Positions 22,082 to 29,520 of a stretch of DNA of 31,914 nt are shown here, one piece after another. The notes under the pieces are model-generated. The model searched no databases. It was not told where the DNA came from and saw nothing but the letters and a program-made list of their open reading frames with translations. The position numbers were made by a program, and so were the translations under genes. Source of the DNA: CADCVT01 sp036389485. Lineage in GTDB: Bacteria > Actinomycetota > Thermoleophilia > Solirubrobacterales > Solirubrobacteraceae. Location: positions 1-31,914 of the forward strand of contig DASVPR010000030.1 of the NCBI GenBank assembly GCA_036389485.1, read 5' to 3'. Positions within the stretch are counted from its first letter, which is position 1; every line of letters starts with the position of its first letter.

Positions 22082-22708
22082 TCACTCCTTCGTCGGTTTC
22101 GGTCGTTGCCGGTACAGCGCGACCCCGGCGCCGATGGCGACCGCCGCGACGACCACGGCGGCGGGGACGGAGCCGGCGGCGGCGAGCGCGATCGCCGCGA
22201 CGAGCGCCACGGCGCCGACCGCCGCGAGGGCGAGCATCCGGTTGCGCGCCCTGCGCGCCGCCTCCTCCCGGGCCGCCCGCTCACGCGCGGCGCGGTCGCG
22301 CTCGCGCTGCTCCCACGCCCGCATCGCCTCGGCGTGGTCGCGGCGCGCGCTCTCGAGCGCCTCGGCGGTGCCCGCGAGCCGGTCCAGCGCCTCCCCGGCG
22401 CGCTCGACGAGCTGGACGGCGTGGGCCACCGGGTCGGCCGCGGGGTCGAAGTCCCCCGCCGAGGCGCGCAACCGCCGCTCGTCGGCGACGGGCACGGGCA
22501 GGCGCGCCGCCCGCTCGAGATGCTCGCGCAGCGCGCGGTCGGCCTTGGCGAGCTCCCGCTCGCGCCCGGCATGCCCTTCCTGGTGGCGGCGCAGCTCGGC
22601 CCGGACGCGCTGCTCGGCGAGTGCCTGCTCCTGATCGAGCTCGTCCGGCAGCGCGAGCGCCTGGACCAGGAGCTCGCGGTAGGCCCGGAAGTCGACCGAA
22701 CCGCTCAT
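22082..22708 (-). CDS. coiled-coil protein with two C-terminal membrane segments, second gene of the operon
   Basis: Not recognised. The 208-residue product has a long charged coiled coil (about 20-155; for example LRRHQEGHAGRERELAKADR and QRERDRAARERAAREEAARR) followed by two hydrophobic segments (about 158-176 and 179-197) separated by a tight AAAGS turn, and a short basic tail RQRPKPTKE. It would sit in the membrane with a large cytoplasmic coiled coil, suitable as an anchor for the ATPase. The ATG overlaps the stop of the ATPase gene (ATGA), so both are probably made together. Confidence 0.75.
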   Translation of the reverse strand: MSGSVDFRAYRELLVQALALPDELDQEQALAEQRVRAELRRHQEGHAGRERELAKADRALREHLERAARLPVPVADERRLRASAGDFDPAADPVAHAVQLVERAGEALDRLAGTAEALESARRDHAEAMRAWEQRERDRAARERAAREEAARRARNRMLALAAVGAVALVAAIALAAAGSVPAAVVVAAVAIGAGVALYRQRPKPTKE

Positions 22709-25476
22709 CCCAGCCACCGGGGAACGGCCTCGGGGCCGAACGGCTCGTACGCCTGCAGGGCCTCGGGCGCGCCGCCGCGGCCGATGTCGTGCCAGACCGC
22801 GAGAGGCTCGTCGGGCACGACGACGTCGGCGCCGACATGACCGGAGAGCACGAGCTCCGGGAGGCGGAGGTAGAGCCGCATGCCAAGATTCGCGTGGGCT
22901 GCGAGCACCCGGTCGAACTCGCTCGCGGTCGACCACCACCCGAGCACGTGGACGCCCCGCCGAGGGCCGCGGGCGAGATGGTCGGCGAACGTGGACGCGT
23001 TCGTCGGTCCGTAGAGGTCGTCGGGGTCGAGCGGGTCGTCCATCCCGTCGAGCCGATCGACCCCGAACACGACGAAGACGTGGCGCGCGCCGGCGCCCTC
23101 GCGCGCCTCCGCCAGCCCGGCGTTCAGCTCGCCGACGGTGGCGGGGCGGAGCACCTCCGCCTGCCCGCCGAGCGTCTCGACCGCCGCCCGGGTGGCGCGG
23201 GCCAGGCCGGCGGGCACCCCGCTCTCCCTGACGTCGTCCTCGCGCAGCGTGTCGACGAGCACCACGCGCACGTCCGCGGCGGTCGCGGCGAGACCGATCG
23301 TCGCCCACTGCAGGAGCGCGGCCGCGGTCCTCGCGCCCGCCCCGACGACGGCGATGTTGCGGTGGGCGTCGGGCGTCAGCGTCACCGCGAGGCCGACCTG
23401 ACTCCGCGGATCGTCGTCGTCGACGCGTAGGGCCGCGCCGAGCCACGTGCGCACCGCGCCGTCCGGGCTCGCGCGGCGCTTGACCGCCTGGCGCAGGTCC
23501 AGGTTCGCGCCGGCGTCCGCGCCGCGACCGCCGTCGAACACGCGCGGCGGCCGCCGCATGCCGACCACCCGTGAGACCGCCTCGCGCCGCTCGCGCGCGG
23601 CGACCGCGTCCGGCAGGTAGGCGACCCTGACCTTGACGTTGAAGTCCTCGTGCCCGCCCTGCGGGTTGACGATGGCCTGACCGCGCTCGTGAATGTCGGA
23701 GGCAGCCGTGTTCGCCGGGGTCGAGAAGATCTCGCGGGACTCCTGCTCGCTCAGCCGCATGCCGATCCGCAGCCGGGCGCTCTTGAAGACGCCCTCCAGC
23801 CGCGACGCGGCGCGCGTGCCGGTGCCCACGTCGCCGATCGACTGCGTCGCGAGGAGGAAGTGGATGCCCGCCGCGCGCCCCTGCTTGGCGATGTTGAGCA
23901 GCGCTGCCGTGGCGTCGCCGGATAACGCGTCGTCGGCCTCGAAGATGCGCTGGAACTCGTCGATCACGAGCAGGACCCGCGGCAGCGGCTCGCCCGGGTC
24001 GCGCGCCCGCAGGTCCTCCAGCTTCCTGGCGTCGCCGAGCATCCCGTAGCGGCGTCGCGTGAGGCGGTCGACGTGCTCGAGGACCTCGACGCCGAACTCG
24101 CGGCTGCTGTTGACGGAGACGACCTTGGCGTGCGGCAGGAACGACGGGTCGCCCGGCGCCGGCGCGAACTCCTGGAACTCGACGCCCTCCTTGAAGTCGA
24201 GGAGGTAGAGCTCCAGCTCATTCGGCGAGTAGCGGTGCGCGAGGCCGTAGATCAGCACGCGAAGCAGGTTGGACTTGCCCGAGCCGGTGTCGCCGGCGAG
24301 CAGCCCGTGGGGCGTGTCGTCGTCGAACGCGACGGCGATCGGGTCGAGCCCCTGCTCGCCGATCCGGACGCTCAGGCCCGCGGCGCTCGAGGCGGCGAAC
24401 CGTTCACCGGTGAGCATGCGGTCGAACGGCACCGCGGCGGCCTCCGGAACGGCGCGAGCGGCGACGCGGCGCACCAGGCCGGGCTCCGGCGGCGGATCTG
24501 GCGCGAACGTGCCGCCGGGGAACGCCGTCCCCCGCGCGCCCCCGCGGCCGTCCAGCTCGACCGTCGCGCAGTCGTCGCCGAGGTCGAGCCGCGGCGACCG
24601 CGCGTCCTGGTGGACCAGCAGCGTGATGCCGCGGCTGGCGGCGTGCGCCGCGAGCCGCTCCACGCGCACCGGCAGGTCGCCGTCGAGGCCCTGCGGCGCG
24701 TCGAGCAGGCAGAGGACCTCGTAGGCCTGGCGCCCCGCGCCCGCCGCCTCGAGGAAGCTGCGCAGGTCGGGGTGGTCGCCCTTCAGGTACGTGGTCGAGA
24801 CCTCGTTGGCGTGCGCGCTGAGGGCGTCCAGCGCCTCGTCGAACGCGCGGGCCGTTGTGATCGGCGTCCCGTGGGCGATGCGCCGGCGGTCGAACGCCCC
24901 GAACGCGCTGAGCGTGGCCCCGTGGCCCACGGGATCGAAGATGCGGAACCGGACGTCCCCGGGCGGCGCCATCGCCAGCAGCCGCAGGAGCACGCCGCCG
25001 AGCATCGCGGCCGCCGCCTCGCGCTGGGCTTCACCGGCCACGATCTGCACGTGCCCCGCCCCGAGCCCGGCCGCCAGCACCGGCACGGTCGCCCGCGCGC
25101 CGTTGCCCGTCGTGCGCAGTCGCGCCTGCCCCAGGCGAACCACCGCCGGTGGGATGCCCGACGGCAGCGCGTCCCACGCGGTGGCGTCCCATGGCGCCAC
25201 GGCCGCAGACCCGCTGAGCGGGGCGAGCACCTCGGCGAGCCCGGCCTCCGCCGCCCTCCAGCGTGCCGTGGAGCGGTCGCGCGCCGCCGCGCGCACGGCG
25301 TCGGCGTTCCCGCGGACGGCGGCGGTCCCGCGGGAGTGCGCGTCGGCGCTCTGCCGGCGGGCCTCGTCGAGCACGACCAGCGCCCGCGCCGCGACGCGCT
25401 CGAAGCGGCTCCGCGCGTCGGCGACGGCCGCCTCGAGGCGCTTGACGTCGTCGGCGCTCGGAGCCGGTTCGCTCAC
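22705..25476 (-). CDS. FtsK/SpoIIIE (EccC-like) ATPase with three modules, first gene of the operon
   Basis: A 923-residue cytoplasmic ATPase. An N-terminal coiled coil (about 8-80) is followed by three P-loop-type modules. Only the middle one is complete: Walker A GDTGSGKS at 395-402, Walker B VLLVIDEF at 501-508, and LLATQS at 541-546. The first module (about 130-310, VPVLAAGLGAGHVQIVAGEA) and the third (about 675-890, NIAVVGAGARTAAALLQW, with FVVFGVDRLD as a relic Walker B) lack key residues. This build recalls EccC/EssC of type VII secretion, where three FtsK-type domains are in tandem and some are inactive; there is no N-terminal membrane segment here, however. The GTG at 25474-25476 has AGGCAGGGG upstream. 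It leads the ten-gene operon. Confidence 0.88.
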   Translation of the reverse strand: MSEPAPSADDVKRLEAAVADARSRFERVAARALVVLDEARRQSADAHSRGTAAVRGNADAVRAAARDRSTARWRAAEAGLAEVLAPLSGSAAVAPWDATAWDALPSGIPPAVVRLGQARLRTTGNGARATVPVLAAGLGAGHVQIVAGEAQREAAAAMLGGVLLRLLAMAPPGDVRFRIFDPVGHGATLSAFGAFDRRRIAHGTPITTARAFDEALDALSAHANEVSTTYLKGDHPDLRSFLEAAGAGRQAYEVLCLLDAPQGLDGDLPVRVERLAAHAASRGITLLVHQDARSPRLDLGDDCATVELDGRGGARGTAFPGGTFAPDPPPEPGLVRRVAARAVPEAAAVPFDRMLTGERFAASSAAGLSVRIGEQGLDPIAVAFDDDTPHGLLAGDTGSGKSNLLRVLIYGLAHRYSPNELELYLLDFKEGVEFQEFAPAPGDPSFLPHAKVVSVNSSREFGVEVLEHVDRLTRRRYGMLGDARKLEDLRARDPGEPLPRVLLVIDEFQRIFEADDALSGDATAALLNIAKQGRAAGIHFLLATQSIGDVGTGTRAASRLEGVFKSARLRIGMRLSEQESREIFSTPANTAASDIHERGQAIVNPQGGHEDFNVKVRVAYLPDAVAARERREAVSRVVGMRRPPRVFDGGRGADAGANLDLRQAVKRRASPDGAVRTWLGAALRVDDDDPRSQVGLAVTLTPDAHRNIAVVGAGARTAAALLQWATIGLAATAADVRVVLVDTLREDDVRESGVPAGLARATRAAVETLGGQAEVLRPATVGELNAGLAEAREGAGARHVFVVFGVDRLDGMDDPLDPDDLYGPTNASTFADHLARGPRRGVHVLGWWSTASEFDRVLAAHANLGMRLYLRLPELVLSGHVGADVVVPDEPLAVWHDIGRGGAPEALQAYEPFGPEAVPRWLG

Positions 25477-25527
25477 CCCCTGCCTCGCAGGGTCTCAAAT
25501 GCCACGCATTCCGGCGCGATGTCGGCC

Positions 25528-25557
25528 ATCAAACAGGAGTGCCCCAGCAGATTGCAA
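25528..25557 (-). promoter_or_regulatory. candidate promoter of the Hsp70-FtsK operon
   Basis: On the minus strand TTGCAA (25552-25557) and TTTGAT (25528-25533) are separated by 18 bases, giving a start near 25520 and a leader of about 45 bases before the FtsK-like gene. Unlike many genes here, this one has a leader and a ribosome binding site. It is the only AT-rich stretch in this 92-base gap. No CIRCE-type or HAIR-type heat-shock inverted repeat is visible. Confidence 0.35.
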
Positions 25558-25568
25558 GTGGGCGACTA

Positions 25569-26255
25569 CTAGCGGTAGGTCACGAGGGAGCGTGCGGGGT
25601 CCTGCTCGAGGTGCGTGTGCTCGTTGAAGGAGACGAGCGACGTGCCGCCCCGCCCGTGCACGACCTTCGTGATCCCTGTGTTGACCGTCACGCGGTTGAA
25701 CGCGACGAACGTCGCCGGCGGAACCCCGAGCAGCGCGACGCACGCCACCGCCAAAGGACCGCCGGACGTGCAGACGAGCGCGGTGCGGCCCGACCCGAGG
25801 CGCTCGGCGAGCGACCGCAGCGCCGCCTCGACCCGCCCGGCGAACGCACCGTAGGGCTCGTCCGCGGGACCGTCCGCGCCCGCCGCGATCCAGTCGTGCA
25901 GCGCGCGCTCGAGGATCGCCTGGAAGTCGCGGCTCGACACCGGAGGCGTGTCGTCGCGCGGGGAGCGCTCCTCACGGATGTCCGAGTCCGAGTGGTGGTC
26001 GAGGATGTCCGCCGTCGCGTACTCGTTCCAGCGCGGGTCGATCCGGAGCTCGCACCCGGCCGCCCGAGCGATCGGCGCCGCCGTGTCGCGCTGGCGCGCG
26101 AGGTCGCCGCTGACCACCTCGTCGATCCGCACGCCGCGGCGCGCGAGGTCCGCCGCCAGCGCCTCGACCTGCACGGCGCCGTGCTCGGAGAGGACGTCGT
26201 AGTCCTCGCCCCCGAAGGAGGCCTGGGCGTGTCGGACCAGCAGGATGCTCGGCAT
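25569..26255 (-). CDS. histidine phosphatase (phosphoglycerate mutase-like)
   Basis: A 228-residue member of the histidine phosphatase superfamily. The catalytic RHA(Q) motif is in LLVRHAQASFG at residues 8-10; the usual RHG/RHA. The second conserved arginine is in SGDLARQRDTAAPI, the catalytic glutamate in NEYATADIL, and the second histidine position reads CTSGGPLAVAC, where most members have a SHGG or THGG; here Ser-Gly-Gly appears without the histidine. Loss of that residue would impair catalysis, although a nearby His could substitute. Substrate unknown. ATG at 26253-26255 is 9 bases downstream of TAGCGT. It is transcribed in the same direction as the Hsp70-FtsK operon, but a gap of 92 bases with a promoter lies between them. 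Confidence 0.82.
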   Translation of the reverse strand: MPSILLVRHAQASFGGEDYDVLSEHGAVQVEALAADLARRGVRIDEVVSGDLARQRDTAAPIARAAGCELRIDPRWNEYATADILDHHSDSDIREERSPRDDTPPVSSRDFQAILERALHDWIAAGADGPADEPYGAFAGRVEAALRSLAERLGSGRTALVCTSGGPLAVACVALLGVPPATFVAFNRVTVNTGITKVVHGRGGTSLVSFNEHTHLEQDPARSLVTYR

Positions 26256-26264
26256 GAGCCCGCC

Positions 26265-26270
26265 ACGCTA
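26265..26270 (-). promoter_or_regulatory. -10 element of the histidine phosphatase gene
   Basis: TAGCGT on the minus strand, 9 bases before the ATG, with no ribosome binding site between. Its first three bases are the TAG stop codon of the DUF5317 gene. Confidence 0.35.
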
Positions 26271-26819
26271 CGCGAGCGCGCGGGCCACCGGCGCGAGGCG
26301 GGTCTGCGCCGCCGCGTGCAGCGCGAGCACCAGCCCGCAGAGGATCAGGACGTCCCCGACCGAGAAGACGTTGCTGGCCGGCCACGACGCCGGGATCGCG
26401 AGCACGTCGCCGAGGAAGCCGAGCGCCGCGTCGTCGACCGTCGCCGAGTTGGCGAACTCGCCCGCCTTGTCGTAGGGCAGGCCCGCGCGCTCGAGCGCGG
26501 CGCGCGAGGCGGGCATGACGCCCTCGTTGGCGGCGATCGCGACCCAGTTGCACGCCGCGCCCAGCGCGACGACGGGAAGGCCCGGCAGATGGCGGTTCGA
26601 CCACACGAACGCGCCGAGCAGCACATACGTCGCGAGGTGGACCGCGCTCCCGGCGCCGTCGAAGAGCCCGGGCAGCAGCGTCGTCACGACGACCTGCGCC
26701 CCCAGCGCCGCGGCGACGAGCCACGGCCGCCGGAGCCGGACGTCCGCCAGCAGGCCGAGCCGGCCGCCGCACAGCGGCACGGTCACGAGCGCGACCACCG
26801 CGGCGTAGACGAGGAACAC
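26268..26819 (-). CDS. DUF5317-family membrane protein
   Basis: A 183-residue inner-membrane protein of the DUF5317 type, function unknown. It has five hydrophobic segments: about 2-18, 30-52, 60-75, 80-95 and 150-172. The family-like ANEGVMPASRAAL, where NxGxMP is the part most conserved in memory, sits in a loop, followed by a stretch rich in Gly and Asp (ALGFLGDVLAIPASWP) and FSVGDVLI. The GTG at 26817-26819 begins the first membrane segment. Divergent from the 35-residue peptide gene at 26939. Confidence 0.8.
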   Translation of the reverse strand: MFLVYAAVVALVTVPLCGGRLGLLADVRLRRPWLVAAALGAQVVVTTLLPGLFDGAGSAVHLATYVLLGAFVWSNRHLPGLPVVALGAACNWVAIAANEGVMPASRAALERAGLPYDKAGEFANSATVDDAALGFLGDVLAIPASWPASNVFSVGDVLILCGLVLALHAAAQTRLAPVARALA

Positions 26820-26891
26820 GCCAGGTACTTCGACGGATGGCGTACGACCTTGACCAAATAGTCAAGGCTCTGCGCGGACATCCGATGCGCT

Positions 26892-26938
26892 TCCGGACCC
26901 CTCTTTCGACAGGGGCATTTCGAGCAAGGAGGCCCGGA
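26892..26938 (+). promoter_or_regulatory. structured leader of the 35-residue peptide gene
   Basis: Nested helices are possible: TCCGG (26892-26896) with CCGGA (26934-26938) and CCCCT (26898-26902) with AGGGG (26911-26915). The outer 3' arm lies between the AAGGAGG site and the GTG. A short inverted repeat, TTGAC-CAAATA-GTCAA, lies further upstream near 26859-26874. Its layout, with AAGGAGG followed by CCCGGA, resembles the IS leader at 30910-30970. Confidence 0.35.
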
Positions 26939-27046
26939 GTGAAGAAGTACGACAACGTCAAGGCGCGCGCGTTCCGCCTGGCCATCACGGCGAGCTCGCT
27001 CATGGCGCTGGCCATCGCCGCCGGAGCCGGTCGCAAGTTCCACTAG
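26939..27046 (+). CDS. 35-residue single-span membrane peptide
   Basis: A very small gene. The product starts MKKYDNVKARAFRLAITASS, continues through one hydrophobic segment (LMALAIAAGAG) and ends RKFH: a basic N-terminus and a single short membrane span. The GTG at 26939 has a perfect AAGGAGG at a spacing of 6, which is why I prefer it to an in-frame ATG at 26837 that would give 69 residues and has no ribosome binding site. Function unknown. It lies upstream of the GGDEF-EAL gene on the same strand, with a strong stem-loop between. Confidence 0.55.
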   Translation: MKKYDNVKARAFRLAITASSLMALAIAAGAGRKFH

Positions 27047-27058
27047 CGCGCCGCTCGT

Positions 27059-27089
27059 CACCGGCTGGGGCCACGCGCTCCAGCCGGTG
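27059..27089 (+). terminator. 10-bp perfect stem-loop after the 35-residue peptide gene
   Basis: CACCGGCTGG (27059-27068), an 11-base loop, CCAGCCGGTG (27080-27089), starting 12 bases after the TAG. There is no T-tract, so it may be an actinobacterial-type terminator, or an attenuator or leader element for the GGDEF-EAL gene that starts 30 bases further on. Confidence 0.55.
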
Positions 27090-27118
27090 CACGCCGCGTC
27101 CGCCGGCGGTCGACGCCG

Positions 27119-29143
27119 ATGCTCCTCTCCGACCCCTCCCCACTCCCCGTTCCGCGCCGCCGTGGCGAGGCCACGCTGTCGCTCTACCTCACCGCGGTCG
27201 GCGCCGTCGGCACGCTGCTGCTCGCCGCGCTGCTCGCGACGGCCGGCTGGTCGGAGCTCGAGATCACGCTCACGCACATGGTCCTCGCCGCCTTCCTCGT
27301 GCTCGGCGAGCTGCTGCCGATCCGCGTCCCCGGCCACGACGACGAGGTCACGACGTCCGCCTCGTTCACGTTCGCGCTGCTCGTCCTGGTCGGGCTCGCC
27401 CCCGCCGCCCTGGCGCAGGCGCTCGCCTCGGCGGCCGCCGACCTGCGCCTGCGTAAGTCCTCGCAGTCGGTGATGTTCAACGTCGGCCAGTACACGATCT
27501 CGCTGGCGGCCGCCGGCGTCGTGCTCGTCCTGGTCTCCGGCGAGGGCCATCCGCTCGGCGCGCTCAGCCACGACAACCTGCCGGCGCTGCTCGCAGCGGG
27601 GCTCGCCTTCTTCGCCGTCAACAACGTCCTCGCGGGCGCCGCCTACGCGATCTACATGCGCGTGCCGGTCATGGCGCACCTGCGCAGCGACCTCTCGTTC
27701 CAGGGCTGGACCGCCGCGCTGGTGCTCGGCTTCGCGCCCATCGTCATCGCGATGGCGCGCTACGACCCGTACATGCTCCCGTTCCTGCTCCTGCCGCTGC
27801 TCGCGATCTACCGCGCCGGCCGGGACGCCCGCCTCTCCGAGCACCAGGCGCTGCACGACCGCCTCACCGAGCTGCCGAACCGCGTGTACTTCCGCCGCTG
27901 CGCCGAGGACGCGATCGCGGCCGCCGCCCGCGGCCGGACGCACGCCGCGGTCCTGATCATGGACCTGAACCGGTTCAAGGAGATCAACGACACGCTCGGC
28001 CACCTGCACGGCGACCTGCTGCTCCAGCAGGTCGCGGCGCGCCTGCAGGAGACCGTGCGCGCCGGCGACACCGTGGCGCGCCTCGGCGGCGACGAGTTCG
28101 CGGTCCTGCTCCCGTGCGTCGACGACGTCGCCGACGCCGAACGGCTCGCGCGACGCCTGCTCACCGCGCTCAAGGAGCCCGTCGTCATCAACGGCGTCTC
28201 GCTGACGGTCGAGGGGAGCGTCGGGCTCGCCTGCTTCCCCGACCACGGCGACGGCGTGGACCTGCTGCTGCAGCGCGCCGACGTCGCGATGTACGTCGCC
28301 AAGGCAGCGAAGAGCGGCGTGGAGGTCTACAGCAAGGCGCAGGACGACCACAGCCTCGAGCGGCTCTCGCTGGCCGCCGAGCTGCGCCGCGCGATCGCCG
28401 AGGGGCAGATGGTCCTGTACTTCCAGCCCCAGATCGACCTCGCGACCGGCCGGCTGATCGCCGCCGAGGGCCTCATGCGCTGGGAGCACCCGACGCGCGG
28501 CCTGATCGCCCCCACGACGTTCGTCTCGATCGCGGAGAACACGGGCGCGATCCGGCAGCTGACCTCGCGGGCGCTCGAGCTGGCGGTGGCCGAGTGCGCG
28601 CGGTGGCACGCCGTGGGGCTGACGATCGGCGTCTCGGTCAACGTGTCGGCGCAGGACGTCCTCGACGAGGACCTTCCGGCGGAGATCCGCGCGCTGCTCG
28701 CCCGGGCGGGCCTCCCAGCCGACGCGCTCGAGGTGGAGCTGACCGAGAGCACGGTCATGGCCGACCCGCGCCGCGCGCAGTCCGTCCTCGAGGCGCTGAG
28801 CGCGATGGGCGTGCGCATCGCGATCGACGACTTCGGCACCGGCTACTCGTCGCTCGCGTACCTCAAGCGCCTGCCGATCGACCACATCAAGATCGACCGC
28901 TCGTTCGTGATGAACATGGGCGCCGACCGCAACGACGCCCTGATCGTCGAGTCGACCGTCGACCTCGCCCGCAACCTCGGCCTGCGCACGATCGCGGAGG
29001 GGATCGAGGACGAGGCGGCCCGCGCGCGGCTCGCCGCGATGGGCTGCGACGTCGGCCAGGGCTTCCACTTCGCGGAACCGCTGACGGCGCCGGCGTTCCT
29101 CGCCTGGGCCGCCGCGCCGCAGGCGGACGCCGCCGCGGCGTAA
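27119..29143 (+). CDS. membrane-bound GGDEF-EAL c-di-GMP enzyme
   Basis: A 674-residue bifunctional-type protein. Residues 1-232 contain about six hydrophobic segments and make up an uncharacterised membrane sensor. The GGDEF domain (about 240-405) has an intact active site GGDEF at 323-327 and a canonical inhibitory I-site, RAGD (315-318), five residues before it, so diguanylate cyclase activity with product inhibition is expected. In the EAL domain (about 415-660), the signature EAL reads EGL (450-452, AAEGLMRWEHP), with the metal-binding Glu kept; metal-binding DDFGTG at 570-575, the ELTES glutamate, and the lysine of DHIKIDRSF are present. Phosphodiesterase activity is therefore possible. 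ATG at 27119 has no good ribosome binding site. Confidence 0.92.
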   Translation: MLLSDPSPLPVPRRRGEATLSLYLTAVGAVGTLLLAALLATAGWSELEITLTHMVLAAFLVLGELLPIRVPGHDDEVTTSASFTFALLVLVGLAPAALAQALASAAADLRLRKSSQSVMFNVGQYTISLAAAGVVLVLVSGEGHPLGALSHDNLPALLAAGLAFFAVNNVLAGAAYAIYMRVPVMAHLRSDLSFQGWTAALVLGFAPIVIAMARYDPYMLPFLLLPLLAIYRAGRDARLSEHQALHDRLTELPNRVYFRRCAEDAIAAAARGRTHAAVLIMDLNRFKEINDTLGHLHGDLLLQQVAARLQETVRAGDTVARLGGDEFAVLLPCVDDVADAERLARRLLTALKEPVVINGVSLTVEGSVGLACFPDHGDGVDLLLQRADVAMYVAKAAKSGVEVYSKAQDDHSLERLSLAAELRRAIAEGQMVLYFQPQIDLATGRLIAAEGLMRWEHPTRGLIAPTTFVSIAENTGAIRQLTSRALELAVAECARWHAVGLTIGVSVNVSAQDVLDEDLPAEIRALLARAGLPADALEVELTESTVMADPRRAQSVLEALSAMGVRIAIDDFGTGYSSLAYLKRLPIDHIKIDRSFVMNMGADRNDALIVESTVDLARNLGLRTIAEGIEDEAARARLAAMGCDVGQGFHFAEPLTAPAFLAWAAAPQADAAAA

Positions 29144-29149
29144 GCCGCC

Positions 29150-29163
29150 CGGCGGCTCCGCCG
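29150..29163 (+). terminator. short GC hairpin after the GGDEF-EAL gene
   Basis: CGGCGG-CT-CCGCCG directly after the TAA stop at 29141-29143. The two-base loop means the inner pair must open. There is no T-tract; weak evidence. Confidence 0.3.
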
Positions 29164-29257
29164 CGAACGTCGTACATCCCCTCCCTCACCAAATCAGGGT
29201 CCCGGTCCAGGGGGCGACCCCGATGTCCGGCGGACCTCGGCGAAGGAGGCTTCGACC

Positions 29258-29284
29258 ATGACCTCCGACGCCCTCACCTCGTGA
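29258..29284 (+). CDS. candidate 8-residue leader peptide
   Basis: ATG at 29258 with a perfect AAGGAGG 8 bases upstream encodes MTSDALTS and stops at TGA, 29 bases before the start of the 67-residue gene. The strong ribosome binding site in front of so short a frame is the only evidence. Nothing in it suggests amino-acid-specific attenuation. It lies in the 170-base gap between the GGDEF-EAL gene and the next gene, which otherwise holds only GC-rich short inverted repeats such as GGGGGCGACCCC near 29210. Confidence 0.3.
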   Translation: MTSDALTS

Positions 29285-29313
29285 CCGCCCGATGCCGCTT
29301 CCAGGAGCCCGCG

Positions 29314-29517
29314 ATGAACGTCTTCGACCTCCAGAACCACCTCCGCCGCCTCAGCGCCGAGCGCCTCGACGCGATCGAGGCCGGCCTCGGCGCCAACGCC
29401 GTGTACATGGCCGAGCTCGATGAGGACCTCGAGCAGTCGCGCGAGGCCTACGTCGGCCTGGCCGTGACCGAGATCGCGAGCCTGCGCGCCGAGATGTCCG
29501 GCCCGCTGCTCGGGTGA
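29314..29517 (+). CDS. 67-residue acidic helical protein
   Basis: Not recognised. MNVFDLQNHLRRLSAERLDA opens a soluble, acidic, all-helical protein with no cysteines or membrane segments; the centre (MAELDEDLEQSREAYVGLAV) is strongly amphipathic, and the end (TEIASLRAEMSGPLLG) suggests a small helical bundle. ATG at 29314 has AGGAG 7 bases upstream; codon use matches neighbours. It is followed closely by a stem-loop. Any link to the c-di-GMP enzyme upstream is only by position. Confidence 0.6.
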   Translation: MNVFDLQNHLRRLSAERLDAIEAGLGANAVYMAELDEDLEQSREAYVGLAVTEIASLRAEMSGPLLG

Positions 29518-29520
29518 TCG

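Noticed and set aside
26859..26875. TTGACCAAATAGTCAA as a promoter -35 for the peptide gene
   Set aside because: TTGACC is good, but nothing like a -10 lies 16-18 bases downstream. The short inverted repeat is noted only as part of the leader.
26837..26938. A longer start (ATG at 26837) for the 35-residue peptide gene
   Set aside because: There is no ribosome binding site before it, the extra residues are uncharacteristic, and a perfect AAGGAGG precedes the GTG at 26939.
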